DNA from: Bimuria novae-zelandiae CBS 107.79
Lineage: Eukaryota; Ascomycota; Dothideomycetes; Pleosporales; Didymosphaeriaceae
DNA: 64,000 bases
Assembly (NCBI GenBank): GCA_010015655.1
Contig: ML976675.1
Span: 738,144 to 802,143, forward strand
Reading direction: 5' to 3'
Below, piece by piece: positions 35,151 through 46,676 of the stretch; within the stretch, counting starts at the first letter, position 1, and the number at the start of each line of letters is the position of its first letter. Made by a program: the position numbers and the translations under genes. The notes below the pieces were generated by a model. That model worked only from the letters and a program-made list of their open reading frames with translations, had not been told where the DNA came from and made no database searches.

Positions 35151-35499
35151 ATATTTTAATATATATAAATATAGTATTTAAAAGATAATAATCGCGTAAC
35201 TACTTCTAGACTTCTTTTTTAATATTAAGTCCTTGCGTAGCCTTCTATATCGTACTTAAAATAGATTAGAGACTTTTTTTTATATCCGCGCGGCTTCTCG
35301 CTCCCTTATTATAGCTTATTTAATATTTTAGCTTCTTAAATTTTAAATAATAATATTGTCCTTTTTTAGCATTATTATTAAGGACTTAGTAAGGCGAACA
35401 GCGCTGCTTTTATGGCGTTAGTAAGTAAAGGTTTAGTATTAATTTAAGAAATAGAGAATATTATGATAATTATAACAGGATATTTAGAGTGCCTTAGTA

Positions 35500-36950
35500 C
35501 TTATATAGGGTAGGAAACATATTAATTTACGAGAAAAGATATATTTTCTTAATTCCTATTACTAACTTTAACTCTAGTATATTAGATATTCCATATAAGC
35601 ATAGTAGTCCTATTATTATACTAAAAATATTTATATATAGTTTTAATAAAGCCTTCTTCGTAGCCTGCTTAACCTTGTTATGCTACTTAACTAGTAGAAT
35701 AATAGCGTATTTTAAGGCCTTACGAATAATATTAGTAAAAAGCGTCTTACTAAGGAATATAAGAATAAAAACACAGTCTTTAGCAAGTACTATATTAAAA
35801 TTATTAAGTTACGTTATAATGCTCTTCTCTATAAGCTCTAATACTAATAATATATTAGCTATAGAATTAGTAACCTAGTATTTAATAGCAGCATGCGCTC
35901 TCTCTACTTGTAAGGTAATAGTATTCCCTAGATGCAACTATTGTCTAGACCATGCTACTATATATTTTTCCTAATAAAAAAGCCATGTCTTATCTAAGTA
36001 GTGGAACACATGTGGCTTGTTTACAAGCAATATTACTATTTAATTTTTTACTTACATATAAAGCTCTTCTATATGCCCAGTAGTAATCTTAATCTAGTAG
36101 CTAAAGAAGTCTTTATACTCCTTATTTATAGTAAATTCCTTTTTATAATTCGCTTGCACATTCTTATGAATATACTATATATAAAGGAGATATAAGAAGT
36201 AAGGGACTTTATCTTGCATAGTAAAAAGAAGTATGAGATCTTGGTTAGTATATAGTATAAGAGGCTTAATTAGTAATCTAAGAAATAAAAGGAAAGAGCG
36301 TAAAGCCTACTAATAGCGTTTTACTTCTTTATTCTATATTAAGTAAAATGCAATCGAAAAACTGCTATTTATAAAAGCTATACTAATAATATACAGTAAA
36401 GGTATTTAGTATTAGTTAGTTTTATAAGTATAGTCAAGAAAGAAAACCCTATTATATTTATTAGTATATTTAATTAACCACTTATGTGCGAACATGTGAA
36501 ATATTATGTATTTACTACTATTATATTATAGTTCATACTCCTAGTTCCCCTTTACTTAGAATTATTTTATAAGACGTTCTACTAATATCCTTTCTTCTAG
36601 TTATTTAATGTGCGTAGCTATATATATATTATATATATTATAATAAGTAAAAAGTGCTATAGGGTGCTTATCTCTTAGAATAGCTTTAATCGCCTGTAGT
36701 TTAATATTAAGGCTAAATAATTCCGTAATCTTTACCTTTTACTTAGGCAGGAACTTACGGGCTTATAGATATACTATTAAATTATTAGCCTTACATATAT
36801 GCTACGGGTTCCCTACCTTAAGCTTTTAGGTTTTATTACTATAATATACCCTATAAATAAATAAAAAGTAGCTAATTTATTATATAAATATTTTTTAGTG
36901 CTTAGAGCTATTAGGTACGTTAATTTAATTTTAGTATTTTTTTACTAAAG
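35500..36950 (-). pseudogene. MULE transposase (FAR1/Mutator type), RIP-inactivated
   Basis: On the minus strand, IFHMFAHKWLIKYTNKYN near 36520-36460 followed by RVFFLDYTYKTN (about 36455-36420) is the counterpart of the fungal MULE block with the first catalytic Asp (DCTYKTNRY). Further on LILYTNQDLIL (about 36255-36225) covers the second Asp region (TDQDLAL), and WSRQ followed by LHLGNTITLQVERAHAAIKY (about 35945-35885) matches the conserved end of the MULE domain (HFGNT.TS.VE.AH..LK) with the catalytic Glu. The plus-strand frames at 35675-35878 and 36001-36195 are antisense shadows of this gene. Stops sit at Gln/Trp positions. Confidence 0.83.
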
Positions 36951-37152
36951 TCGTATTTTAATAGTATATTTTTATTTGCGGTTATGCGTCAAATTATAAT
37001 AATATAGCTATATTTAAGAGTAAATTATTATACTAAAGAAAAAAAGTCCTCTTAGTTAAAATAAGTTAACTTAGAAGGAGGTTATATAGTAGCTTTAAGC
37101 AAGGGGAAGCAATAAGAGATATAATAATATAATTAATATTTATTACTAGGGA

Positions 37153-37239
37153 GCTAAAGTGGCGTTGGTGGCTTAGTTATAATTATGCTTAGTTAGGTGG
37201 TGCCGCTAGTAAAAGTGGTGGTGCCCGCATCAACTCCCT
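37153..37239 (-). repeat. MULE-1 right terminal inverted repeat
   Basis: 87 bp, the better preserved end, with CpA and TpG largely intact. Confidence 0.85.
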
Positions 37240-37245
37240 CAACTC

Positions 37246-37512
37246 AGCCATATCGTCTGATTTATGAGATAAACGGTAATTACGGTACAGAAATCGATAG
37301 CTCGTAATGCAAAGGCGGGTAATTGCTGCGGGGAAAATAACTTCGACGGGAGCAGCTAAACGTAACTAGAACGAGCATAGGTTTCTCTATAATAAAGTAC
37401 GCAATTATCTCGTTAATGCCCAGGTTAAAAAGCTAGTGTTTTTTTATTATAACCTGCGCATTCACAACTTAATTACGGCTAAGGATGCCTAGTTTTTCGA
37501 CCTGTTAGAAGT
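37246..37512 (+). mobile_element. hAT transposase C-terminal remnant, left part
   Basis: The frame reads NKVRNYLVNAQVKKLVF..YNLRIHNLITAKDAQFFDLLEV up to the Gypsy-3 insertion and continues in frame at 46388. The pattern NKxRNRL....VEKL.FI..NLR is the end of the hAT dimerisation domain. A GGTAATTACGGT motif near 37277 recurs in the putative hAT terminus at 46590-46660. GAAGT at 37508-37512 is the left Gypsy-3 duplication. Confidence 0.58.
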
Positions 37513-37713
37513 TGTGAGGCACTTTGTGGCAGGCAATTCGGATCAGGGTGAACGTGTATATTAGACAAATCCTTGCCGGATGTCAAAGGGTCTATAGAGG
37601 AATATATAGACTACACCACGTGACTGAGCCGGGGCAGCTCCGGTGGAGGCCCGAGAGAGATCCGGAGGATCTCCGAGGGTCGCCTTTTGTGGGGGTTAAG
37701 AATGTCCCTGACA
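37513..37713 (-). repeat. Gypsy-3 3' LTR (relative to coding strand)
   Basis: 201 bp, nearly free of RIP despite lying next to heavily mutated coding DNA. It differs from 46182-46382 at a handful of transitions close to the LTR ends. Confidence 0.92.
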
Positions 37714-38352
37714 ACTGCCCCCCTCCTAAAGAAGGACTTGTCCCGAGTCCGCTATGCTAGTCTATGTCCCTCTATAGAGTAGTAGTAGATTAGCTATAGC
37801 GTCGCGTTAGGTTGTCGCCGCGGCAATTGCGTGCTTATGTAAATTACTAAACTTTAAGAAAACTCGCTGTTAGAGAAACCTATATTAAAAAAAGCGCCTT
37901 ACGCCCTAAGTAGTTTACGTAAGCCTATTACTAGCTTGGTAACGCTGGGCCTGCTAAGTTCTAGAGGGAGGGTAGTTACTATCTGCCCTACGTCCGTTAT
38001 ATATCTCGCTCGGGAGATATAATTATAGTAGGTGGTTACTATATAATTAGCAGGTAATTGCCTTACTTTAATTACTAAGTAAATTTCTTTAGTAACTGTT
38101 GCCTAACTAGTGTGTTTATAACACCGTAACATTTTAGAATTAAAGTGGGTTAAACGGGCAGGCGTCAAAGCGCGGCTAGTAAGGCGTTAGTATTAGTTAG
38201 GTAAGTAGATACGCATTTAAGTTTAGGATGCAAAGGTAGGTATAAAGGTGAGCCCTTTTTTGTGTTTAGGCTTCCTTTAATATTCCTTTTTTGCTTCTTT
38301 TATTATTATGCTCTAACTCTGCCTATTCTACCTTAGTTACTACTTCTTTATT

Positions 38353-39450
38353 ATGCCTTAAATTAATCTTATTAAGCTTAAGAGCGTGTCTAGCGCTTCT
38401 CTACTAGCCTTCTTACTTACTATACCGCCTAATCTAGAGGCGCAGCTAACTCTAGTTTAGCTATAATAAGCTTTAATACTAGTGTTATAGTAAGCGGTTT
38501 CTACTACTTCGCTATTTTATTAGCTAATTTTTTTAGGTGTAAACTATACCTCGTGTTACTTATAACGTTAAGTAAGAGTGCTCTTAATAGGACGCTAGGT
38601 AGCTTTATACGTGTGCTATTTCTTTAGTAGGGCGTTATGTGTAAGTAGTGCGCCTCGACAAGCTCTGTGTGCAAGTGCTGCACTTTCGCGAAGATCTCTA
38701 GATATTTGTTAGTCAGTGACCGTCCTCGTGCCAAAGGCTTTCTGAGGTTGTCTCTAACCCCTTCCTAGCCTAAGCCGCAGTTTTGTCGCGTAACAAATAT
38801 CTTTTGCTTCCTTATAAGGCGTGCGAGTAATAAGACCACCGCCTATTTTAAAGCGCGCAAGGCCGAGGGCATTACGGATAACCTTCTAGAGCTATTACTA
38901 GCTAACTATAAGCACGCGGCCTAAAAGGCTTAAAATAACGCGTTTATTTATATGTGTAGCCTATAGGGCGCCTTTAACGTTAACGTAAAGGAGCATAAGT
39001 GGTTAGTAGAGTAACCTGCGTATAAGGGCTCTAAGGTTGCTTTTTAAAAGGCTCGCTAGTTCTCTGCTGGGCAGAACCTAAAGCGGTTTAAGGTATATTA
39101 TTATAGTGACCTTGCTACTTCCCGCTATCTGTCCGAGGACTTTCCTAACTATTTCTATAGTTAAGGATTGGCTCAGCTGGCTTAGGCGCTCCTAATAATG
39201 TTATTATTAACCTAACCTAAGAGCACTTTTTCTGCACTAGCGAGGCGAGCAACTGCGATAAGCGTTAGTACTATTTTAGCGCTTATGTGCCTAATAGGCA
39301 AGGGCTAGAGAGCTCTATAAAGTCTTGACTAGGAAGCGTTGTCCGAGAGGATCCTTTCTAGCCTAGCCCTAAGCGGGACTAAGGTGTGTAAGTCTGCTAA
39401 CTTCCCTTAGGGGTGTCGCGGCTTGCCTTAGGTCTTAAGACGGGCTAGGT
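38353..39450 (+). pseudogene. Antisense gene of Gypsy-3 with CxxC-x6-CxCC motif
   Basis: Opposite to pol, a plus-strand frame may begin with the ATG at 38353 (a second frame continues from about 38630, so an intron or frameshift lies between). It shows MCKQCASTSSVCKCC (38637-38681; the Gln is now TAG), then NKTTAYFKARKAEGITDNLL (about 38837-38900) and LKRFKVYYYSDLATSRYLSE (about 39078-39140), over 250 codons with RIP-type stops only. The CxxC-x6-C spacing matches that in the antisense gene of Gypsy-2. The frame meets the end of pol tail to tail. Function unknown; the Cys motif suggests a small zinc-binding fold. Confidence 0.58.
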
Positions 39451-42400
39451 TAGTTAGTTCTCTTAGCTTCTAGGCTACTTTATTTATAAGCTAGAGCCCT
39501 TATTTTGTGCATATAGAATTTATAGTCTTAAGGAATTTAATTTACTTATATAATTACTTTTTATATACTTATAATATATGCGCGCCTTGCCTGTTACCTT
39601 TAGTAATATATAAAGGGCTTTCCTGCATAACTTAGTTATAAAAATTCTTATTCTCTACTGTCCCCCTTTCTTACGCTGGGGCCGTCCCGGCCCTGTGCTG
39701 TTCCCTTTTCAGGTAACGTCCTTAGGGGAACGCTAGTATTTTTTAAGGATTTCCTTATAGCTATTAAGGTGGGATACGATTTCCCACGTCGCGTCTTTAT
39801 TAGACTATCCTAGCTATTTTATAAGGTATTAGAGACCTCTTGCTACTGTTTTATAATAAAGGATTTCTTCTACTTTATAGTGGTCTGCTCTGTTATAGTC
39901 TGGGACGTTAATAGGTCTAAAGTAAAAGTTCTTCGATAGAAGGGGTGCTCGCTATAGCTCTAGTAGTAATATATAGAATATAAAGTGTATCCTTAATATT
40001 GCTAAGGGCAATTTAAGCAGGTAGGCTAGCCTTCTAACCTTTTTAACTACCTTAAATAGCCTAAGGTAATAATAGTTAAACTTCTTTAATGGCTTTATCG
40101 AGGCGATGTTCTTACGATTAAGCAGGACTTTGTCGCCTAGGGAGAAGTATGCGGGGATTCGCTTCTTATTATACTACTATTAGTACTATTCCTAAGCGTG
40201 GCGCAAACTCGCTACTACTATTTCCTAACTATTATACTATTCCTCTATCCGTGCGACGACCTGCCAACGCAGGTCCTTTAACTATCTAGAGTAGGTTAGG
40301 CTATTCTAGAGTAAGGGGTCTAGTTTGCGAAGCTAGTGCTCGTCGGGTACCCTATTAAACGCGGTAGGAGTAGTCCTAAATACTAATTTAATAGGTGTAA
40401 AACTAGTTATAGCGTACTTCTTTAAGTTATACGCGTACTTAGCGTATAGTAGTAACTCTACCTAGTTATCTTAGTCGCGGTTTATATAGATCTGCAGGTA
40501 CGACTCTATCTCTTAGTTCTAACGTTCTGTCTAACTATCTATTTAAGGGTAGAACGCTGTGGACAAGTGCTTCTAGATCTTTAGATAGTAGTATATGTTA
40601 GCCCAGAATTAGCTTGTAAAGACGGACCCTTAGTTAGTGACTAGCAAAGCGGGAGCTCTAGTCTTTAAGAAAGCCTGTCGCAGTAGTAGCTTAGCTAGTT
40701 ACTAAGACGTAATTATCTTATTAACGGGAAGGTACTAGGAATACTTTGTAAACTAGTTAATAAGGATAAGTACAGCGTTGTACTGGTTCCCTCGCTCATC
40801 TGTGGACTCTAGAAGCTCAGTTATAAAGTCTAGAGAGAAGTGCTTCCAGGGCTTAGTAGCTAGTAGGAGTGGTTCTAGCAACCCTAGTGGCTTATACCTG
40901 CGAATCTTGTTTAACTAATAAGAAGCATAATGGCGGACGTATTTCTGGACATTAGCCCGTAGGCTTTCCAAAAGTATTTCCGCTGGAGGACTTTCACTGT
41001 CCTCGCTATGCCATAGTGGCCCCCTATTAGATTATCGTAATTCCGCGTAAGGATGGCTTCCCGCAGGGATACGTCGTCTGGGATCCACACTTTCCTAGCC
41101 CTGCGGAGGATACCACTAGTATCGACTAACTAGGTAAGCATGCCCTTCTTTACCCTACCCTCGTCCCGACGCGTTAGTGCCTCGTACCTAGAGTAGGCCA
41201 TATTACGGGCTTAAGACTCTCTAATGTAATCAAGGAGGAGGTTTAGTACTTCTAACGCAAAGGCGGTATCTGCAGACGCTGCTCCACGCGCCTAGGTGTA
41301 CGAAGAGGCGGCTCCCATATTAGGAACCTCAACCATTAGTGCTTTCGCGCACTGCTCTAGGGACAGTTTATTGCCGCCGTGCTCAGGTTGCTCTTGTATA
41401 GCTTCGAATGGATTAGTGTTGGGAGAGTCGCTATGACTTGTGGAGCTCGCAATACTGTCCTGGGGTGACGCATTACTAAACGGGCTCATGCCGCGGATAT
41501 CCTGTGCTGAGGGTGTTATTTTAGAGAGTCGTCGGGGCCCCGCAGGCCCCGCTCTAGGGAGGTCCTCTCCTTGCGCACTTAGCTTAGCTTGCCACTACCT
41601 TGCGCTCTAAGCTCTAGTTATCTAGATTAACTATATTTAAAGCTTTTGCTAGAGCGTTAGTATTATAGCCTCGCGTACGCGTTGCCTAACGCCTAGAACG
41701 AACCCTTTCTTGTAGTTAGGTCGTTGTGATAGGGCATTAGCTAGATTATCTACCCCTGGCTTGTATTCGATTTTAAAATCGTACTTTGCCAGTTCCTCAG
41801 CCCACTGGGCTTGCTTTGAGGATAGTGACTTTGTTGTCATGAAGTACCGGAGGTTATTGTGATCGGAGAGTATTTGGATTGTATCCGGGGCGTGGGCGGC
41901 GTAATGCCTCTACTGTTCAAAGGCAGATACAATGGCGCACATTTCTTTGTCGTGTGTTAGCTAATTAATCTTAGGGCTAGTGAACTTTCTGCTTTAGAAG
42001 GACACGGGTTTCTAGTGCTTTTCTAATGCCGTTTTAGTGTCCTATAATTAGAGTAATATAGTAGCTATCGCGAAGTCTAATGCGTCCGTAATAATTATAA
42101 CTAGCTTTTTAGTGTAAAAGTGTTAAAGCACTAGTGCTCCTATAAACTTTTATTTTAGGTTAAAGAAGGCCTTCCTTGCTTCGTCTGGCTAACTCTAGGG
42201 GAGGTACCACTTAGTGGGTCCTTTTTTAGACTTCTTCCCCCCTTTCTTCTGCGAGCCCTCTGGGGTCGACTTCGGGTCCTGAGCGGACTTTAGTAGGTCC
42301 GTCAACGGCTTCACAACGGAGCTATAGTTGAAAATAAACCGCCGATAGAAGTTCGCGAAGCCCAGGAAGACTTAAATGTCCTTATAGCTCTTAGGTTCGG

Positions 42401-45057
42401 GCTATTCGTCTATGGTCTTAACCTATAATAGGTCTATTACCACTCCCTTAGGCGTAATAATAAATCCTAAGAACTTAACTACCTTAGTTAAGAAGACGCA
42501 CTTGTTAGCCTTGCAAAAGAGACCCTAGTTAAGTAAGCGTTTTAGGACCTGCTTAACGTGAGCGTCGTGTTCTTCCTTATTCTTAGAGTATATAAGGATG
42601 TTATCTAGATAAATAACGTAAATATAGTTAAGCAGACCGCCTAGTGCGCGTTAAATATAGGACTAGAATGTTACTAGTATATTAGCTAGTCTAAATAGTA
42701 TAATAAGGTACTCGAAGTAACTATAGCGTGTCTTAAATGCCGTCTTCCACTCATCACCCTCCTTAATTTATAGTCTATAGTAGGCGTCTTAGAGGTTAAG
42801 CTTTATAAAGATTTTTGCTTTAGACAATCTATCCACCATCTCACTTATAAGTGAAATGGGGTACCAGTTTTTAATTGTAACCTTATTTAGGCCCTAGTAG
42901 TTAATACATAACCTTATGCTGCTATCGGACTTCGGCACAAATAGTATTAAAGCTCTAATAGGAGATTTACTTAGACGGATCTACTCCTTGTCCTATGCCG
43001 TGTTAAGGTACTCCTAAAGGAGTTCTAGCTCCTTTCTAGAGAGGTTATAGATTAGAGTATTTAGGATCTTTCCCCTTGGCTTAATGTTAATCGCGTGATC
43101 GGTGCTGCTATTAGGTTACAGGACCTAGGTCTGCTTTTTACTAAAGTTAACCTAATAATAGTATAGCTTTTTAGGTACGTACTTTATCTCGTCCGGGTCG
43201 AATTTATTGTCTAGACTTGGTACGTATTTGGTGCCATCCTCGGGTTGCCCACGAGTAGTTACCAAAAGACTAGTAGCGCGGCGCGGCGTCGCTTTATATA
43301 TAAAAGCTACTATCCGATATGCTGTGGCTTCTGGCAACTAAGTAAGGGTAAGGTAATCCTTAACATACTTTCTTAAGTAGTTAATTAATCCCATCGCCTA
43401 TTACTTTAACTATAGTACTCCCTTGTTCTAGAAATATTCTACGTTTTAGGCCACATCGCCTCCCGCTTAGGAGGGGACTAGTGGCGGTCCGGGTTCCTTT
43501 TAGAGGAGGTCTATTACGAGTTCGGTTTGTGCTTCTAGTCCTAGAGGATAGAACCTTATTTAACTTGGCTATAGCATATATGCCTGCTCGCCTAGGGCAA
43601 TATCCGAGAGAAGGGTAGGGGCGTCTACTAGCTAAATGCGTTCCGCCTTCTCGTCGTCCTCCCACCATTCAAACGTCCTGGTGGTAAACCGGATTCTAGG
43701 GTCTGCGGCCTACAGCCACGGATAGCCTAGTATAAGGTTATAGCCCTTAAAATTAGCAGACTAGAAGCGTTCTAGTCTAATAACTTTGCTAACTCCGCGA
43801 AAGTTATAATAACTTACTATTAAGTTATATACGTTGCCTAACGTTAGTTTGTTATTATTAATAAACGTTGCTATAGGTCTGTCCTGGCTTAGGCTCTGCT
43901 TTAGCCTAGCTTTAGTCGTTATAAAATAGCTAATTAGGTTTAGCTCCGCGCCGCTATTATATAGGGCTTAAAACTACGTTAGGTTAGGGTTATTACTATA
44001 TACAAGAACCTTAACCGCGATGCGTAAGAACTTCCCGTTAGAGTATTTCCCTAATTATAATTAGGAGAGATTTGTAATTAGGGACCGCCTTTCCCTTAGT
44101 TATTTTAGCTTAGGCCTTAAGTAACATTACTGCCAGTCGCTAGTCCTCCGCCCCTTTGTTTCCAATAGGCCTGCCGGCTCTAGGGGTGACGGTCGCCTCT
44201 GTATTCGCTGTTAGCTAATTCTCTAGAATCGGAGCGAGGCTTGTCTCCTTTAGACTCCCTATAGCCCGGGGTCGGACTGCCGTTGGCTATTACAGGGGTC
44301 CCGGATCGAGAGCTTTAAGATTACTTCTAGTCCGACCTCTTCTATTAGGAAGGAGGTTTTATCTAGGCTTACGAAGCGGTTCTCTTCTAGTTCGCTACCT
44401 TAGTTCTTACTAGCTTGCTAGCCTCTAGCGCCTTTTCAGCAGACTTTAGGTTGCGTTTAAAAGTGGACTAGTCTTAGTTGTCTTTTAACACTATTAGCCT
44501 TTGCACCTCATGGCGAATGGATTTAGGGGCCTTAGCCCACACGAAGGCGATCTTTAGAGGTTTGTTAAAAGAGCTATCTAGGTAGATAAAGAAGCTTCTC
44601 TTAAGAAGCGACTCCTTATTACTTAGATATAAGAAAAATAAGTCCACACTATCTATGTCTCTCTAACTAAGGTTAAAGAACTTAAGGAAGTTATTAAACT
44701 TTGTTAAAATAAGGTCTTAAACTAATACGGCGACTTCCTAATAAAGATCCGCCCACGTTACGACTATTCCGTCCTTAATCTTTCTCTTAACTAGGTTACG
44801 GTATATTGTGTATTAGATCGTGCTCAGAATCCAACGGGTCCTGGTAACCGAATTATTAAAGATCTGCACCATCTCAAAGGTAGAGTCTATGTTACGACGC
44901 CACTATTCCACCCTAGTAGCATACGGGGGGCGGTTCTCCGTGCCTAGCTTGGGCTATAGAGAGACCTTTTGGAGAGCGCCTAACGTTCGAGAGGCTTCCT
45001 CTTAAGCGGAACGTACCTAGTTATAGGTCGGAGCCGCTATAGTTATTAGGGTTATTA

Positions 45058-45118
45058 TGTAACCTTAAATGATATTCTACTCATGAGGAGCAGAAGGTTA
45101 GCCTTTTACTCCGCGACA
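45058..45118 (+). repeat. TRIM left terminal repeat
   Basis: 61 bp. It differs from the right copy at three G/A positions by eye, preceded by TATTA. Confidence 0.82.
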
Positions 45119-45394
45119 GTTATAAGCCCGGAATCGCTAAGACCCTACGCAAGCACTCAAGTGGCGGATCAGCACTTAGGTGGGGTACCACAAGCGAGCA
45201 GGTGCACACCACAGAAATAGCCAAGAGCACTGCGCAAGACAGCGAGAGAGCTAAGAGCCAGATGCTATAGGGCCACAGATATGAGAGTGAGCGAGAGAGA
45301 CTGGAGCAGAATATGCTGGACTACGGGCGACATGTATACCAAACCTTAAAAAGCTTACAGCTCTCCGTTCCTATCACTGCGATCTAGGGGGGTG

Positions 45395-45455
45395 TGTAAC
45401 CTTAAATAATATTCTACTCATAAGGAGCAGAAGGTTAGCCTTTTGCTCCGCGACA
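45395..45455 (+). repeat. TRIM right terminal repeat
   Basis: 61 bp, followed by TATTA at 45456-45460 and preceded by a G-rich purine tract. Confidence 0.82.
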
Positions 45456-46181
45456 TATTATACTCCTGACTAGTTCTAACTATTATTAGAGCTATAAAAT
45501 TTCCTTAAGGGGAGCATCTTGGTCCTAAGCGTCTAGTAACTTTATTAATCGTTAATTAATAATATTAGTTATAGACGGTGTTGCACCTAACGCTACGGGT
45601 GTGGCAGGGCCCATAGTTGGAGTAGGATACTGGCTCAGGCCTAAAGTGGGAGTGTTTACCTCACTTTGGCCTTCGCCTTGGGGCCTTAGCCTACTCTAAA
45701 GCCGGGCGCTGCCTAATACTGGTCTGGGAGTTAGCTGCTCAGGGCTAGTGTTCCCTTTCTTAGTGGCGGAGGTTTTATAGGTTCCGCTTTTTAGTCGCTC
45801 TGCGACTTGGCCACTGCTTAGGCTATAAGGACGCTAACTCGCGCCTTTAGGGGCAAGGCCATCCCCTAGGTGTTACGCCTTCTAGGGAAATTCCGCTCCT
45901 GCGCCTTTATAGGAGAGTTAATAATTTAATTACTTAAAGTTATCTCTTGCCTTATCCTCCGTGTTAAACTTAGTAACATGGCTACTAGTCTTTAGGGACT
46001 CCCCGCGTTGCTTACCCTTTCTTGTTTATAGGCTCGCTATTATCTCTTTTACTATCTTTAGAGGCATCGCGGTAACTTATTAGATAGGTAATAGGGTGTT
46101 ATCGTAGAGAGAGTGGTTTAGAGGGTAATCCTAAATTAACTACCTCCCTTTTTAAAAAAAGGAGGGGGGAAGGATTTAAAT

Positions 46182-46382
46182 TGTGAGGCACTTTATAGCA
46201 GGCAATTCGGATTAGGGTAAACGTGTATATTAGACAAATCCTTGCCGGATGTCAAAGGGTCTATAGAGGAATATATAGACTACACCACGTGACTGAGCCG
46301 GGGCAGCTCCGGTGGAGGCCCGAGAGAGATCCGGAGGATCTCCGAGGGTCGCCTTTTGTGGGGGTCAAGAATGTCCCTGACA
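46182..46382 (-). repeat. Gypsy-3 5' LTR (relative to coding strand)
   Basis: 201 bp, TGTGAGGCAC to CCCTGACA. TpG-to-TpA type changes cluster in the first 50 bases. GAAGT follows at 46383. Confidence 0.92.
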
Positions 46383-46665
46383 GAAGTGCCCGAACAAGTT
46401 GACGCCGACAAGCATGAAGATGATAGCCAATTACTTAATTACCCGGCTGAACAAGTACATGAAGAGCATCCTAAAGATCTAGAAGATACCCAGCATACAT
46501 AGATTTAATTGCATCTGGTTCTATATGTAATAATTAGACCGAGAAAGGCACCGGTTGGCTCAATTCACCGTGCCAAGGTTGTACCAAAATACCAGTAATT
46601 ACCGTAATTACAACATTACGGTACTACCGGGATGGCTCGAAAATTACGGTAATCCGACATCCCTA
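46383..46665 (+). mobile_element. hAT remnant, right part with putative 3' terminus
   Basis: The frame VPEQVDADKHEDDSQLL...EEHPKDLEDTQHT continues the hAT reading from 37512 and stops at TAG near 46500. The following 160 bases hold repeated ATTACGGTA/TACCGTAAT motifs in both directions and end CGACATCCCTA (46655-46665), the expected shape of a hAT terminus (CAGGGATG... inverted, last G changed to A). MULE-2 starts 11 bases further on. Confidence 0.5.
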
Positions 46666-46676
46666 GAGCTATATAC

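Larger units (their letters stand above)
35064..37239 (-). mobile_element. MULE-1: Mutator-like DNA transposon with 87-bp terminal inverted repeats
   Basis: The termini 35064-35150 and 37153-37239 are inverted copies starting AGGGAGTT(A/G)ATGCGG and differ mainly by transitions. The flanks are TAACTC (35058-35063) and CAACTC (37240-37245), which fits a target duplication with one C-to-T change, although 8-9 bp is more usual for Mutator elements. The minus strand encodes a MULE transposase. Confidence 0.82.
45058..45455 (+). mobile_element. TRIM-like 398-bp miniature LTR element
   Basis: Two 61-bp direct repeats (45058-45118 and 45395-45455) run from TGTAACC to GCGACA, that is TG...CA. TATTA precedes the first (45053-45057) and follows the second (45456-45460), a perfect 5-bp target duplication. 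A purine-rich tract AGGGGGGTG directly precedes the right repeat, as a polypurine tract should in plus orientation. The 276-bp interior has no coding capacity. This is the structure of a terminal-repeat retrotransposon in miniature, which must be moved by proteins of another element. It sits in the gag of Gypsy-3, and the interior is far less RIP-mutated than its host. Confidence 0.82.
39700..46067 (-). pseudogene. Gypsy-3 gag-pol, RIP stops and TRIM insertion
   Basis: The ATG at 46067-46065 starts MPLKIVKEIIASL, about 115 nt inside the LTR border. The gag continues past the TRIM insertion (45058-45455). Protease lies near 43900-43600. Reverse transcriptase ends near 42400 and shows YVIYLDN (degenerate YLDD) at about 42620-42594. 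RNase H ends in an open stretch, 41840-41649, with LSSKQAQWAEELAKYDFKIE and GVDNLANALS, which matches the Gypsy RNase H end. Integrase follows to about 39950, and a chromodomain with DATWEIVSHL is near 39850-39760. Most domains carry TAG/TAA at Trp/Gln sites. Confidence 0.88.
37513..46382 (-). mobile_element. Gypsy-3: complete Ty3/Gypsy chromovirus, minus strand
   Basis: An 8870-bp element with two 201-bp LTRs (TGTGAGGCAC...CCCTGACA) and GAAGT target duplications at 37508-37512 and 46383-46387. Gag-pol runs on the minus strand from about 46067 to 39700, ending in a chromodomain. About 1.9 kb between pol and the 3' LTR carries a plus-strand gene. Gag contains an inserted 398-bp TRIM-like element. 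Without the TRIM the element is about 8.5 kb. Confidence 0.93.

Noticed and set aside
35675..36195. Plus-strand open frames inside MULE-1
   Set aside because: Antisense to the MULE transposase blocks with catalytic Asp and Glu.
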